A stretch of DNA of 64,000 nt, from positions 38,432-102,431 of the forward strand of contig CAMCLK010000012.1 of NCBI GenBank assembly GCA_945875585.1, written 5' to 3'. The translations under genes and the position numbers were made by a program. Under the pieces are notes generated by a model that did not search any database, was not told the origin of the DNA, and worked only from the letters and a program-made list of their open reading frames with translations. Within the stretch, counting starts at the first letter, position 1. Each line of letters opens with the position of its first letter. Positions 9,821 through 18,941 of the stretch are shown here, piece by piece. Source of the stretch: Candidatus Kuenenia stuttgartensis (GTDB lineage: Bacteria > Planctomycetota > Planctomycetia > Gemmatales > Gemmataceae).

Positions 9821-10971
9821 TTGACGGCGAGCATGCCTTTGGCGAACCCGGCTTGAATGATTTCAAACGATTCGATCCCAGTGGATACCCGGAGCAATCC
9901 GGGGCCAATTCCCTCAGCTTCTCGTTCGCTGGCTGATAATCCACGATGAGACGTACCAGCTGGATAACTCAGCGTGGTTCCAGTATGGCCCAAGGATGGG
10001 CTGAGGGTGAATTCTTGGCAACCGCGGATGAAAGCTTGGGCTCCGCCGCGGCCACCTGCTAACTCAAAGGCCACAATATTGCAGCTTCCCATTGGCATGG
10101 TTCGAACCGTGAGAGAATGATCTGGATGTCCGGGAAGTGATGGATGGTGAACAGCCTCGACTCCCTGCTGCCCTGCAAGGAATGTGGCTAACTGGCATGC
10201 ATTCGATTCGGCCGCCTTCACGCGTAATTCAAGGGTTTCCAACCCACGAGATGTCAGCCAGCAATCGAAAGGTGAGCTGTTGAGCCCATAAAGGCTGATG
10301 AAGGGATGAATTCGCGCCTTCAAGCTGCTGTGGCCCGCCACTAAGCCCAGTGTGGCATCACTATGGCCGTTAGCCAGCTTTGTGAGGCTTTCAATAACAA
10401 TGGAAGCACCCATTTCAAGGGGACGAGCAAAAATGGGGGTTGCAAATGTATTGTCCACCGCGAGTGGTACACCAGCGGTCTGGCATATATTCCCGAGGCG
10501 GCCAATATCGGCCACGCGGACCAGTGGATTTGAGACTGTTTCAACCAAAACCAAATGGGCAGGTTGTTCCAGTTCGCGTTCCAGATCTTCTGGGCAATCA
10601 GGAGTGAACCACGATACCTGAGTGCCGCGTGACTCTAAATCCCTGATGAGGACAATGGTTTTCCCGTAAAGCCACCGGCTGGCGACTATCCGCCGGCCAG
10701 GTCCCAATAGTCCAAGGAAAACCGCTGCGATCGAAGACATGCCCGAGGAAGTAATACTTGCCCAGTCGGCGTGCTCGAGTCGTGCAAGCCGACTGGCCAG
10801 ATCGTCCGCATTAGGGTGGCCGTCCCGGGCGTAAAGGTATACTTGGTCCGACCCGGTAAAATACGACTCAAGATCATCAAGATCTGTGAAGTTGAAAACG
10901 CTGGACGGGTGGATTGAAGGGGCCAGTGGCCTGTGTGTTCCGTTCATGGTCGGTCTAGATTGAGAAGGCAT
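9808..10971 (-). CDS. Cys/Met-metabolism PLP-dependent enzyme (cystathionine synthase/lyase family)
   Basis: Fold-type I PLP enzyme of the trans-sulfuration family. The PLP lysine lies in [12 protein letters not shown] (K198), preceded by the VDNTFATP motif. Members include cystathionine gamma-synthase, beta-lyase and methionine gamma-lyase; the sequence alone does not decide between them. ATG 10971 was chosen because it sits 4 bp after the stop of the upstream lipoprotein gene; ATG 10947 is a possible later start. Neither has a clear Shine-Dalgarno, so coupling to the upstream gene is likely. Confidence 0.85.
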   Translation of the reverse strand: MPSQSRPTMNGTHRPLAPSIHPSSVFNFTDLDDLESYFTGSDQVYLYARDGHPNADDLASRLARLEHADWASITSSGMSSIAAVFLGLLGPGRRIVASRWLYGKTIVLIRDLESRGTQVSWFTPDCPEDLERELEQPAHLVLVETVSNPLVRVADIGRLGNICQTAGVPLAVDNTFATPIFARPLEMGASIVIESLTKLANGHSDATLGLVAGHSSLKARIHPFISLYGLNSSPFDCWLTSRGLETLELRVKAAESNACQLATFLAGQQGVEAVHHPSLPGHPDHSLTVRTMPMGSCNIVAFELAGGRGGAQAFIRGCQEFTLSPSLGHTGTTLSYPAGTSHRGLSASEREAEGIGPGLLRVSTGIESFEIIQAGFAKGMLAVNQAR

Positions 10972-10975
10972 GGTT

Positions 10976-11914
10976 TCAACGACTGTTGGATAAACGTGAA
11001 ATAGCCTGCTCCCAAGCCGGGTCGGCATTTTCGCGTCGATAGCCAAGTCTGGCGGCCTGCTCGCGTGCCTGAGTTTCGCTCAGGGTGAGGTACCGTGTGG
11101 CGTAAGCAATCCAAATGGCGCCTGTGCGGGTACCGTCCCGATCAAATAGGAATACAGGCCTACCATTGGCGGCTTGAATGTCGCGGTCCAAGGCTGCAAG
11201 AAGTGTCGCGTCGAGTGACTGCGCCGAAACTTCAAGAGATTTGTAAGTCATGTTTTGGCGTTCGACCAGTTGCCTACACGCGGAGATGTCTTCCGAAGGT
11301 TGGCGCAGTTGAATGACCGTGGAAAATCCAGCCTCTTTCAGCCAGTTGATTCCATCAGGAAATGGCTGCTGACCTCCGGCGATCTTGTCGGCCAACACAG
11401 CATATCCAGGAATATCAACTGGAAATGAAGATGCGCTGCCTGCCGAACGTGTTTGCGTTGGAGTTGGCGTCGTTTCGGGTGGACCAAGAATAATGGTTGA
11501 GGGAACGGGTACCTTGTTCGCTGTGACGGGGGCGGGTGGAGGTGGGGCCATACCAAGGCCTGGGCCAGATGCGCCGATTGGTGGTGGATTCATGCCCAGC
11601 CCGGGGCCATTCTGAAAGGCAGGTGGAGCCATACCTGAGGCATTTCCCGGGTATGCAGGGCCTGCGCCAACGGGAGGTGGGCCAAATGCTGGTGGCTGAG
11701 CGCCAAGCACAGGTGGTTGCGGGCCTGGGCCAGGCAAAGCACCTGGTGGTGGGCAGGTTGGGCAGTTGGATGGTTTTTGCGTGGTGCCAAATAGCCTCTG
11801 ACCCAAAGGGGCTTTGGGAGGTTTCTGGCCGGGTGCGCATGCAGTTGGACTGGTGGACTGGCAACCTGTAGCCAGTAACCCCAAGCACATGGTAAGCGAA
11901 AGATAGCGAATCAT
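10976..11914 (-). CDS. Lipoprotein with Pro-rich linker and inactive phosphatase-like domain
   Basis: ATG 11914 with GAGGAC 8 bp upstream gives 312 residues. The signal peptide ends in LATGC with the lipid Cys at position 18. A proline/glycine-rich linker (about 25-150) follows. The C-terminal domain resembles DUF442/beta-lactamase-hydrolase-like phosphatases, but their active loop CRSGTRS appears here as DRDGTRT, so the catalytic Cys is Asp. It is probably a non-catalytic, perhaps ligand-binding, version anchored in the envelope. It is cotranscribed with the PLP enzyme 4 bp downstream. Confidence 0.78.
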   Translation of the reverse strand: MIRYLSLTMCLGLLATGCQSTSPTACAPGQKPPKAPLGQRLFGTTQKPSNCPTCPPPGALPGPGPQPPVLGAQPPAFGPPPVGAGPAYPGNASGMAPPAFQNGPGLGMNPPPIGASGPGLGMAPPPPAPVTANKVPVPSTIILGPPETTPTPTQTRSAGSASSFPVDIPGYAVLADKIAGGQQPFPDGINWLKEAGFSTVIQLRQPSEDISACRQLVERQNMTYKSLEVSAQSLDATLLAALDRDIQAANGRPVFLFDRDGTRTGAIWIAYATRYLTLSETQAREQAARLGYRRENADPAWEQAISRLSNSR

Positions 11915-12149
11915 TGTCGTAGTCCTCATCACTACATTTATGCTACGTCCGGCGGCCCATGTCTTGACATCGCGTTCTTGAGGAAAAATCCGGAAAACTG
12001 CGGAAGGCGAGTTCGGCCTTGACGATTGTTCCGTGTGAGCTTGCCGGATTTTCGATCAGAACTGATGCATCTGACCGGATCTTGGCAAGTTTTACGGTGG
12101 CATTCTCGCTACCATGACATGGGTTCAGTCACCTTGGGAAGGCGCCACG

Positions 12150-12755
12150 ATGTCACAGGCCGATCTTGATTCCATTCGCGAACAAAAAAAGGTTCTACGG
12201 GAGCAGGCGCACGAGCGCCGCAATGCCCAGCAGGACAAAGATGCCCTGAGTGAGCGCATCTGCGACAAGCTGATGGACACGCCTGAATATCAGGCAGCCA
12301 GCACGGTACTTTGGTACGTCGATGTTCGTAGTGAAGTCAGAACTAGACAGCATTTCCCCAAAGCACTGGAACAGGGCAAGACAATTGTTGTTCCCTACTG
12401 CGTTGATGGATTCCTGCACCTGTTTCACCTTGTAGACATGAACGAACTCGATTTGGGCAAGTATCGAATTCTTGAGCCTAAGGTTGAACTGCGTGATCTT
12501 CCGCAGAAACGCATCGATCCATCAACCATTGATCTTGTTGTGGTGCCTGGAGTTGGTTTCGACCGCCGTGGCGCGCGCATGGGGCATGGATTTGGTTATT
12601 ACGACAAGCTGCTGGAACACGTCCGTCCAGGAATTCCACTGATCGCCTTGGCATTTGATTGCCAGATTTTCAATGAAATTCCCGCCGCGCCCCACGACGT
12701 TTTCATGACCCGTGTTTTGACAGAATCAGCGGCATACCCCCTCCCTGTGGCCTGA
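12150..12755 (+). CDS. 5-formyltetrahydrofolate cyclo-ligase
   Basis: ATP-dependent conversion of 5-formyl-THF to 5,10-methenyl-THF. ATG 12150 follows GGGAAGG by 7 bp; the longer start at 12114 is less likely. The 201-residue protein has the family landmarks: an N-terminal basic helix (IREQKKVLREQ), a mid-protein IVVPY, and the C-terminal VVPGVGFDRRGARMGHGFGYYDKLL loop split between phosphate and folate binding. It is the first gene of a three-gene + strand operon with the H4MPT formyltransferase (18 bp gap) and xerD, joining folate- and methanopterin-linked C1 chemistry. Confidence 0.93.
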   Translation: MSQADLDSIREQKKVLREQAHERRNAQQDKDALSERICDKLMDTPEYQAASTVLWYVDVRSEVRTRQHFPKALEQGKTIVVPYCVDGFLHLFHLVDMNELDLGKYRILEPKVELRDLPQKRIDPSTIDLVVVPGVGFDRRGARMGHGFGYYDKLLEHVRPGIPLIALAFDCQIFNEIPAAPHDVFMTRVLTESAAYPLPVA

Positions 12756-12773
12756 TTCCCGGAGTGCCGAGAA

Positions 12774-13703
12774 ATGTCTGCGATTGTAGACGATACCTAT
12801 GCCGAAGCCTTCCGCAGCATATTCGCGGAGGTGTTGATCACTGCGCGCGACCGCACGTGGCTTGACCATGCGGTGCGGGCAGCAACGGGAAATGCATCGA
12901 GCACAATATTGTGCGATTGCGAGGCAGGAATAGACCGCTATGTCGGTCCGGGCGGAGATACTTCCTTTACGGTTCCAGATGGGCGACCCGGCGCATTGGT
13001 TCAGTTTCATGTGCCGCGGTTCCGCAAGGACCGGGTTGAAGCCATTGAACGTTCGTTGCTGGTACGTATCAGCCAAAACGTGCTGACGTGCGCAACGGCC
13101 GCAGTGTTTTCAACGGATCCCACTGAAGGATGGGTCCCTTTGGGACGAAAAATTGCCTACTTTGGTGATGGCCATCAATTTCGTGATACCCGTTTTGGTC
13201 GTCCGGTTTGGGTCATTCCCATCTTGGGCGGCGAGTTTACCATCGACCGCAGGTTTTATTATCGCGATGGCTTGATGGGTGGAAATCTTTGGTTCATGGG
13301 CGCATCAACCGACGCGGCCTTGTTGGCCGCCGAACGGGCACATGCCGCTGCTGCTGCAACGCCGGGCGTTATCTGCCCATTTCCGGGTGGTGTGGCAGCC
13401 AGTGGTTCCAAGGCTGGTAGCCGGTATAAGTTTGCCATTGCCAGTACTTTTGCCGAGTACTGTCCAACACTGCGCGACAAGCCCGGGGTAGAAACCCGCT
13501 TGCCCGAAGGAGTTGCTTCGGTGATGGAGATCATCATCAATGGCCGTGACCTTCCGACATTAATAACAGCCACGCAGGCTGCGATTGCTGCTTCTCGTGA
13601 AACTCCGGGCCTGCTTCGCATCTCGGCGGGCAATTATGGTGGTAGACTTGGAAAGAGTTTCGTTTACCTTCATCCGGACAAGCAACCTCCGGTCCTTGCC
13701 TGA
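12774..13703 (+). CDS. ftr: Formylmethanofuran:tetrahydromethanopterin formyltransferase
   Basis: Transfers the formyl group between methanofuran and H4MPT (or dephospho-H4MPT); in bacteria it works in the direction of formaldehyde oxidation to formate. The 309-residue length and the conserved blocks match archaeal Ftr and bacterial FhcD: VPDGRPGALVQFHVPRF, RIPILGGEF-like VIPILGGEFTID, GVICPFPGGVAASGSK, and the C-terminal ISAGNYGGRLGK. GGAG lies 9 bp before ATG 12774. H4MPT-linked C1 enzymes are an established Planctomycete trait. The partner fhcA, B and C subunits are not in this window. Confidence 0.93.
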   Translation: MSAIVDDTYAEAFRSIFAEVLITARDRTWLDHAVRAATGNASSTILCDCEAGIDRYVGPGGDTSFTVPDGRPGALVQFHVPRFRKDRVEAIERSLLVRISQNVLTCATAAVFSTDPTEGWVPLGRKIAYFGDGHQFRDTRFGRPVWVIPILGGEFTIDRRFYYRDGLMGGNLWFMGASTDAALLAAERAHAAAAATPGVICPFPGGVAASGSKAGSRYKFAIASTFAEYCPTLRDKPGVETRLPEGVASVMEIIINGRDLPTLITATQAAIAASRETPGLLRISAGNYGGRLGKSFVYLHPDKQPPVLA

Positions 13704-13710
13704 GTGAACC

Positions 13711-14643
13711 ATGCCTCCACGCGGTGGCCCAGACCCTGTTGCTTTAGCTGAAGACGTTGCGGCATTTCTGAATTACGTACGTGGGGAGAGGGCTTTGTCT
13801 CCCCATACCCAGATGGCGTACCGTCGGGACCTCGACCGTTTTTCAGAATGGTCTGTTGCTCATCGGATGGATCATCTTCATCCAAGGTCCCAAGAACTGC
13901 TCGACTTTGTTGAATACCTGCAGGGATTAGGACTGCAACCGCCCAGTGTCGCGCGGCATCTGGCATCACTGCGTTCTTTTTACCGTTTTCTGAAACTCGA
14001 TGAACGTGTCCGTGACACGGCAGTTGATTTGCTGGCCGCCCCTGCCCTGTGGGATCGCGTGCCGCATGTCTTGAGTCCAGAGGCTGTTGACCGATTGCTG
14101 TTGGGCCCTATACCACTCGATCGGTTAGCAATACGGGATCGCGCCTTGCTGGAAACCTTGTATGCCAGCGGCTGCAGGGCTTCAGAATCTTCCGGGCTGC
14201 TGATCAGTGATTTGAATCTTGATGGTGGTTATTGTCGGTGCCACGGCAAAGGAAACAAGCAACGAGTTATTCCTTTGGGAAGTCGCGCCGTTGCGGCACT
14301 TCGAGCCTATTTGGAAGGACTGCGTCCTCGCATCATGGCTGATAAACCACCAGTTGGCCATGTGTTTGTTTCTGGCCGTGGAATTCCGCTGGAACGAACA
14401 ACGGTTTGGAGAGTTGTCAAAAAGTATGTCGTGCGCCAAGGCATCCATGGCCGAGTCAGTCCACATACACTGAGACATAGTTTTGCCACCCATCTCCTTA
14501 CGGGTGGCGCGGAGTTGCGTGCTGTTCAGGAAATGCTGGGGCACGCTGGAATTGCCACCACTCAGAAATACACCCATGTCGATCGAGATCGACTACGGCA
14601 GTTGCACGCGAAGTTTCATCCGCGCGGTGGAACCGCGTCTTGA
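13711..14643 (+). CDS. xerD: Tyrosine recombinase XerD-like
   Basis: Site-specific recombinase expected to resolve chromosome dimers at dif together with a partner. N-terminal SAM-like domain about 12-95. Catalytic residues are visible: R156 (ASGCRASE), K180, H252 and R255 (HTLRHSF), H278 (LGHAG) and the nucleophile Y287 (KYTHVD). Spacing to ftr is 7 bp, so it is probably cotranscribed. A second Xer gene is at 39469-40359, and the two make a natural XerC/XerD pair; which is C and which is D is a guess from overall look. Confidence 0.88.
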   Translation: MPPRGGPDPVALAEDVAAFLNYVRGERALSPHTQMAYRRDLDRFSEWSVAHRMDHLHPRSQELLDFVEYLQGLGLQPPSVARHLASLRSFYRFLKLDERVRDTAVDLLAAPALWDRVPHVLSPEAVDRLLLGPIPLDRLAIRDRALLETLYASGCRASESSGLLISDLNLDGGYCRCHGKGNKQRVIPLGSRAVAALRAYLEGLRPRIMADKPPVGHVFVSGRGIPLERTTVWRVVKKYVVRQGIHGRVSPHTLRHSFATHLLTGGAELRAVQEMLGHAGIATTQKYTHVDRDRLRQLHAKFHPRGGTAS

Positions 14644-14655
14644 ACCAAAGAAAAA

Positions 14656-14690
14656 GTTCCGGGGAGCATCCGTGTCATGCTCCCCGGAAC
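14656..14690 (-). terminator. Strong hairpin, terminator for the minus strand (possibly bidirectional)
   Basis: A perfect 14-bp stem (GTTCCGGGGAGCAT 14656-14669 with its complement 14677-14690) surrounds a 7-nt loop. On the minus strand the stem is followed at once by TTTTTCTTT, a classic Rho-independent terminator for the operon ending at 14844. On the + strand only a delayed ATTTTT follows, so it may also serve xerD less efficiently. The rest of 14691-14843 shows no gene. Confidence 0.82.
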
Positions 14691-14843
14691 CAACTGACGC
14701 CATTTTTCAGGATTTCTGGAGCTTCGTTCATTACCGGGACGTTCGGGTGGGTAATCAAACACCCCACCCACTAGTAAAGGCGAGAGCAGCGGGCATTGTG
14801 GTCCAGAAAATAATCATTTCCTGAACCAATAAAACCAGGTTCA

Positions 14844-15953
14844 TCATTGTGTTGGTGTGGTTTCGGCTTCCGGTCCTGCCTTAACCACCGTCTCACCGAC
14901 TTGGCCATCTTTTCCGCGTACAGCCAAAACGGTGCCTGCTTCCCAGAATCCACGGCGGGTGAACGCCAAACCGATCCTGCCGCCTGTAAGCTCGTGCCCC
15001 GTAACAGATGTTATTCGACCCACTTCGCGGTCCGCAGACCACAAAGTGTCTCCCGAAGCGCACGTGGCTGGGCAATGTGTAAGCATGGCGAGGCGCCGGT
15101 TGATTTGGCCACGGTCCCGCGCCATAACGATAGGCTCCTGCCCCAAGTAGCAACCTTTAGACCCGCTCACCGCCACAGCATTTCGTCCCAATTCCGGTAT
15201 GAAAACGTTTTCGTCAATTTCCTTGCCCTGTTCAGGAAGGCCCGCGGCAACCCTAAGGTTTTGCCACATGCTAAAACCACCTGGAGTTGCTCCAGATTGA
15301 TTGATTGTCTCCCAGACTGTTTTGGCATGTTTGACAAGAAACGCGATATCGTAACCGGGCTTTCCCAGCAAATCGATGCGACGGATATGGCAGACGGCGT
15401 CATGGCCGATTGTGCGCTCCATGTGTTGCCACAAATCGAGGTCTGGTATGTCGGTTTTAAGCGCGGAAGCGAGAATTGCCCGGGCTCGCGGACCTGTCAA
15501 ATGTAGCTGGGCCAAATCAGACGTGCGGTCGCAGAATTCTGCTTGTTCACTGATCAGGTGCCTGTCCAAATGCCTCAACAGCGTGTCTTCCAGGCCGGCT
15601 GGGAGGTCGATCCAGAATCCTTCACGGCCTCTGCTCAGAACAATATGGTAAATGTTGGCCCAAGCGACGGAGCGCGCACGCGCGTTGGCAAAAAAAGCTT
15701 CGCAACCGGCACCGACAGGCATTCCTACCATGTCATTGGTGCAGAGATTGTGCAGAAAAAGTGCTGCTTCCGGTCCCGTTACTTCAACTTTGCCGCGTAA
15801 TGATTGATCAAAAACAACTGCGCCCTCAAGCCATGCTTTGGCAGCGTTGGAATTGTTGTCGGAGGTTTCCAGCACTTCAACGCCTTGCTGCTCTACCGGC
15901 ACCAAACCACTGGCTAAAATCATGCCAGCTAAAGGCGATCGTGGGTTCATCAT
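14844..15953 (-). CDS. YgfZ/GcvT-like folate-binding protein
   Basis: A 369-residue protein of the YgfZ (COG0354) family, folate-dependent proteins involved in maintaining certain Fe-S enzymes. The diagnostic KGCYLGQE motif is at 266-273, followed by ARDRGQINRRL. The N-terminal half resembles the aminomethyltransferase fold (LFLHNLCTND). Start ATG 15953 or 15950 overlaps the stop of the upstream LarA-like gene (ATGA), so the two are translationally coupled. The transcript probably ends at the hairpin at 14656-14690. Confidence 0.9.
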   Translation of the reverse strand: MMNPRSPLAGMILASGLVPVEQQGVEVLETSDNNSNAAKAWLEGAVVFDQSLRGKVEVTGPEAALFLHNLCTNDMVGMPVGAGCEAFFANARARSVAWANIYHIVLSRGREGFWIDLPAGLEDTLLRHLDRHLISEQAEFCDRTSDLAQLHLTGPRARAILASALKTDIPDLDLWQHMERTIGHDAVCHIRRIDLLGKPGYDIAFLVKHAKTVWETINQSGATPGGFSMWQNLRVAAGLPEQGKEIDENVFIPELGRNAVAVSGSKGCYLGQEPIVMARDRGQINRRLAMLTHCPATCASGDTLWSADREVGRITSVTGHELTGGRIGLAFTRRGFWEAGTVLAVRGKDGQVGETVVKAGPEAETTPTQ

Positions 15954-17092
15954 GAATCTCCCAAAGTTTGCCAGGCCGGTTTGGCCATGGCGCGGTCTGC
16001 ATCACCTATCAACAATATTGTTGTCGCCGCACTGGCTAGGCGTTGGATATTGGACAACCGATCAAGTCGATGCGCCTGCAGGTCCTCGCATGTATCTGTT
16101 TCGAGTGAACTCAGAATAAAAATGGAGCCTTGCCTTAAAGCGCGCGACCAGCGCTTGAATGTCTTGGTAAATGATCCTGCAGAATGGCTAGTTTCTGAAG
16201 ACTCCACGGCATCTAGGTAGGTGGATGCCATCGCCTGCCAATCGTCTGTGTCTGAAATTTCAGGACAAACGATGACAAAGCGGCCACCCGGTTCCAAGCA
16301 TGGGCGAAACCGTTCCAACGCTGTGGCCAAATTGGCAAATTCGCGTGGGCCACTCGATTTGGGCCAATTCAGAACGATTAATTCTACCGGTTCCTCCAAA
16401 TCAAGATTCCAGATACTCCGGTGCAGATCCCGGGCGGCACGAAAAGCTTCCATCCTCCCGGCAAACCAGTGGGGGGCTTTGCCATTTGGACCCGGAACCG
16501 CTGTGATCAGGTAAGGTGCCCCCAAAAGATTCAGTACAGTACCGGCTTCGACTCCAGACAACACATCGCACGCCATGCCTGGATAAATCAGGCTGGCAGG
16601 GCTTTGGTTCCCACCGCCAAGGCGTACTCCACTCACCACAATGGTCAGGTCGGCTTCAACCAAGCGGCGGTTCAAGTAGATCTGCCGGCCGTCGCGTGTG
16701 CCTCCCAGAATCATCCGTGCCATGGCATCGGCAGGGTTATGCCTTTCCACACTGCAACCGGCTGCTTCTTGCAAGATTTTGGCAAGGGATGTGTCTGAAG
16801 TCTGGGAAGGCAGAAGGATGGTTACTTGTCCTGCCGCGATCCCGGCTTTCTGCAAGCGTTCAAGAAGTATCGCGAAGGAGAACCCAAGGGCCAATGTGCC
16901 TGGATCTAAAGCCACAACAACCCTATCGTCGGGGGTGGCGCATTGATCGAGTGGCGGAAAGTTGAAAGGAAACTCCAACGCCTCGGCAAAGCCTTTCCCC
17001 GTCCATGGGACGTTGCCATCGGGAAGTTGGGAAACGGTTTTGCTTGAATCCAGTTTCAGGTTGAGTGTTTCGTCGCCCCAATAAAGTTCCAT
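15950..17092 (-). CDS. LarA-like (DUF2088) protein with degenerate cofactor motifs
   Basis: The 380 residues look like the N-terminal domain of nickel-pincer lactate racemase LarA, for example LLERLQKAGIAAGQVTILLP and GTRDGRQIYLNRRLVEADL followed by YPGMACDVLSG. However, the motifs that hold the nickel-pincer cofactor in LarA are not present: the ATGxH segment reads LPSQTSD, and the HPHxxAGxSGGxK segment reads RLGGGNQSPASL, with neither His nor Lys. It is therefore unlikely to be a canonical racemase. It overlaps the YgfZ-like gene by 4 bp. No larB, larC or larE is nearby. Confidence 0.72.
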   Translation of the reverse strand: MELYWGDETLNLKLDSSKTVSQLPDGNVPWTGKGFAEALEFPFNFPPLDQCATPDDRVVVALDPGTLALGFSFAILLERLQKAGIAAGQVTILLPSQTSDTSLAKILQEAAGCSVERHNPADAMARMILGGTRDGRQIYLNRRLVEADLTIVVSGVRLGGGNQSPASLIYPGMACDVLSGVEAGTVLNLLGAPYLITAVPGPNGKAPHWFAGRMEAFRAARDLHRSIWNLDLEEPVELIVLNWPKSSGPREFANLATALERFRPCLEPGGRFVIVCPEISDTDDWQAMASTYLDAVESSETSHSAGSFTKTFKRWSRALRQGSIFILSSLETDTCEDLQAHRLDRLSNIQRLASAATTILLIGDADRAMAKPAWQTLGDS

Positions 17093-17217
17093 GACACCGT
17101 CCGTTTGATGCGCGTATGAGGAGTCTGAGAAGATAGTCTGGAAACCCTGACCATTTCCTTGCAGGATCTTATCGTGTCTTGGGGTGAGTTCACGAGGCCA
17201 GAAGAGAGTTTCAAATC

Positions 17218-17622
17218 ATGAAACAATGGGTTGCTGTGTTTGTTGCCGCATTTGTTTGCGTTGCGACGCTGGTTGCTGACGAGGCACCAGAGTTGAAGAG
17301 TCTGAGCGGAACCTGGTCGAAGCAGGCTGGCGAGTTTGAAGTGGAATTTGCCTTCAAGGGCGAAAAACTTGCCATCTCGCTCAAGCGTGGTTCAGACAAG
17401 CTGATTCTTGATTCCGATGTGGCCGTCAGCCGCGATGGCCGAGTTTTCGGTCGCGTCGCGGTTGTGACTGAAGATGGAATCGCGGGCGGTGGCGATAAGG
17501 GCGAACTGTTCACATTCAATGCCAAGGTTTCGGGAAAGAGTGTGACAGTATCGGAATTGCGCGGCACCAACGTCAGCGACGACGCGCGTAAGCTGGTTGA
17601 AGGCGAATTCAAAAAGAAGTGA
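17218..17622 (+). CDS. Small exported protein of unknown function
   Basis: A 134-residue protein with a signal peptide (MKQWVAVFVAAFVCVATLVAD). The mature part looks beta-rich, with alternating charged and hydrophobic residues (LSGTWSKQAGEFEVEFAFKG). The LSGTW start recalls small lipocalin-like or domain-of-unknown-function proteins of Planctomycetes, but I cannot name a family. AGAGAG lies upstream of ATG 17218. Only 2 bp separate its stop from the stop of convergent aroA. Confidence 0.75.
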   Translation: MKQWVAVFVAAFVCVATLVADEAPELKSLSGTWSKQAGEFEVEFAFKGEKLAISLKRGSDKLILDSDVAVSRDGRVFGRVAVVTEDGIAGGGDKGELFTFNAKVSGKSVTVSELRGTNVSDDARKLVEGEFKKK

Positions 17623-17624
17623 CT

Positions 17625-18941
17625 TTAGATCGATCGCTTTATAAGAGCGTCTAAATCGGTGAAGAACCCGGGGTATGTTTTGCTGACACACCCCGGGTTT
17701 TCTATTTCGATGTCTGGAATCCGCAAGCCGACAAGGGCCAGACTCATGGCCATGCGGTGATCGTTGTAAGTGTGAACGCGCGCCTTTTTCAAACTGCCCG
17801 GGTATATGGTGAGCGAGCTTTCCTTTTCCTCGACCCGCGCCCCGAGGCGTGTTAATTCTTTCGCCACCGCCGAAATCCGGTCTGTTTCCTTGTGGCGAAT
17901 GTGGCCAATGCCGTGCATGGTTGTCGGCCCTTCAGCAAATAGCGCCACCACGGCGAGGGTCATCACGGTGTCGCTGATGGCGTTCATGTCGACATGAACG
18001 CCCCGGCTTGCGCGCCCGGATACCGTGATTCCTGAATGGTCAAAACGAACGTCGCAACCCATTTTCTCAAGCACATCAACAAATGCCACGTCTCCCTGAA
18101 GGCTTGAGCGACCAAGCCCGGGAATAGTAATGCTTCCACCAGTAATGGCTGCGGCGCCCCAGAAATAGCTGGCAGCCGAGGCATCTGGCTCCACGGAATA
18201 CTCTTCCCTGTATGCCATGTCCGACGGTTCAACACGATAGCGGCCCGGGGCTTCCACCGTGACGTTCGCACCCCATTGGCGAATCAACGCGATCGTCATG
18301 TCAACATATGGTTCGGAAACAAGCGACCCTTCAATCACAATTCGGATCGATTTTCCGCACCATGGGGCCGCCAACAGTAGTCCTGAAACAAACTGACTCG
18401 AAACTTCTCCGCCGACGGAGACTTCGGTAGCATTCCAGCCTGTGGATGTAATCACAACGGGTGGGCACCCGGGTTTCATGGGGCATTGCACATCCACACC
18501 CAGTTTTTTCAACGCTTCAATCATGTCTGCCAGTGGCCGTTCCCGCATGCGTTCAATGCCATCCAGAGTAAAACACCCTGTTCCCAGCGAGCAAAGCCCT
18601 GTCAGAAAACGCATGGTGGTGCCGGAATTCACAACATGAATACTGGCTTGCGATGCCGGTATAAGGCGATCGAGCGGCGCCTTTGGCGACCTTTGAACCG
18701 TGATTTCGCCGGTATTCCACTGGGCATCAACGTGCCAGCCCAAGGCTTGCAAGCCTGCAACCATGACTTCGGTATCTTCACTGGCCAAGGCATGGTTAAG
18801 CCTGCACGGCCCGCGCCTCGATGCCAACGCGGCCAGTACCAAAGCCCGATTGGTCAAGCTCTTGCTGCCGGGAATTTGGCAGACGCCATTTAGCGGTCCG
18901 GGGGCCTGGGTTGTGGTGTGGATTTTTAATGCTGGATTCAT
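17625..18941 (-). CDS. aroA: 3-phosphoshikimate 1-carboxyvinyltransferase (EPSP synthase)
   Basis: Sixth step of the shikimate pathway: shikimate-3-phosphate plus PEP gives EPSP. The 438-residue length is typical. Motifs: PGSKSLTNRALVLAALA at the N-terminus (about 24-40), NSGTTMRFLTG, and the C-terminal RHKETDRISA and YNDHRMAMSLAL. Its ATG overlaps the truA stop (ATGA), placing it last in the asd-truA-aroA operon. Confidence 0.97.
   Translation of the reverse strand: MNPALKIHTTTQAPGPLNGVCQIPGSKSLTNRALVLAALASRRGPCRLNHALASEDTEVMVAGLQALGWHVDAQWNTGEITVQRSPKAPLDRLIPASQASIHVVNSGTTMRFLTGLCSLGTGCFTLDGIERMRERPLADMIEALKKLGVDVQCPMKPGCPPVVITSTGWNATEVSVGGEVSSQFVSGLLLAAPWCGKSIRIVIEGSLVSEPYVDMTIALIRQWGANVTVEAPGRYRVEPSDMAYREEYSVEPDASAASYFWGAAAITGGSITIPGLGRSSLQGDVAFVDVLEKMGCDVRFDHSGITVSGRASRGVHVDMNAISDTVMTLAVVALFAEGPTTMHGIGHIRHKETDRISAVAKELTRLGARVEEKESSLTIYPGSLKKARVHTYNDHRMAMSLALVGLRIPDIEIENPGCVSKTYPGFFTDLDALIKRSI

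Noticed and set aside
13711..14643. Xer genes as integrases of a mobile element
   Set aside because: Two standard-length Xer proteins in housekeeping operons, with no att-like repeats or phage genes nearby.
18486..18893. 135-aa frame opposite aroA
   Set aside because: Non-coding shadow of aroA with an unusual, low-order composition.
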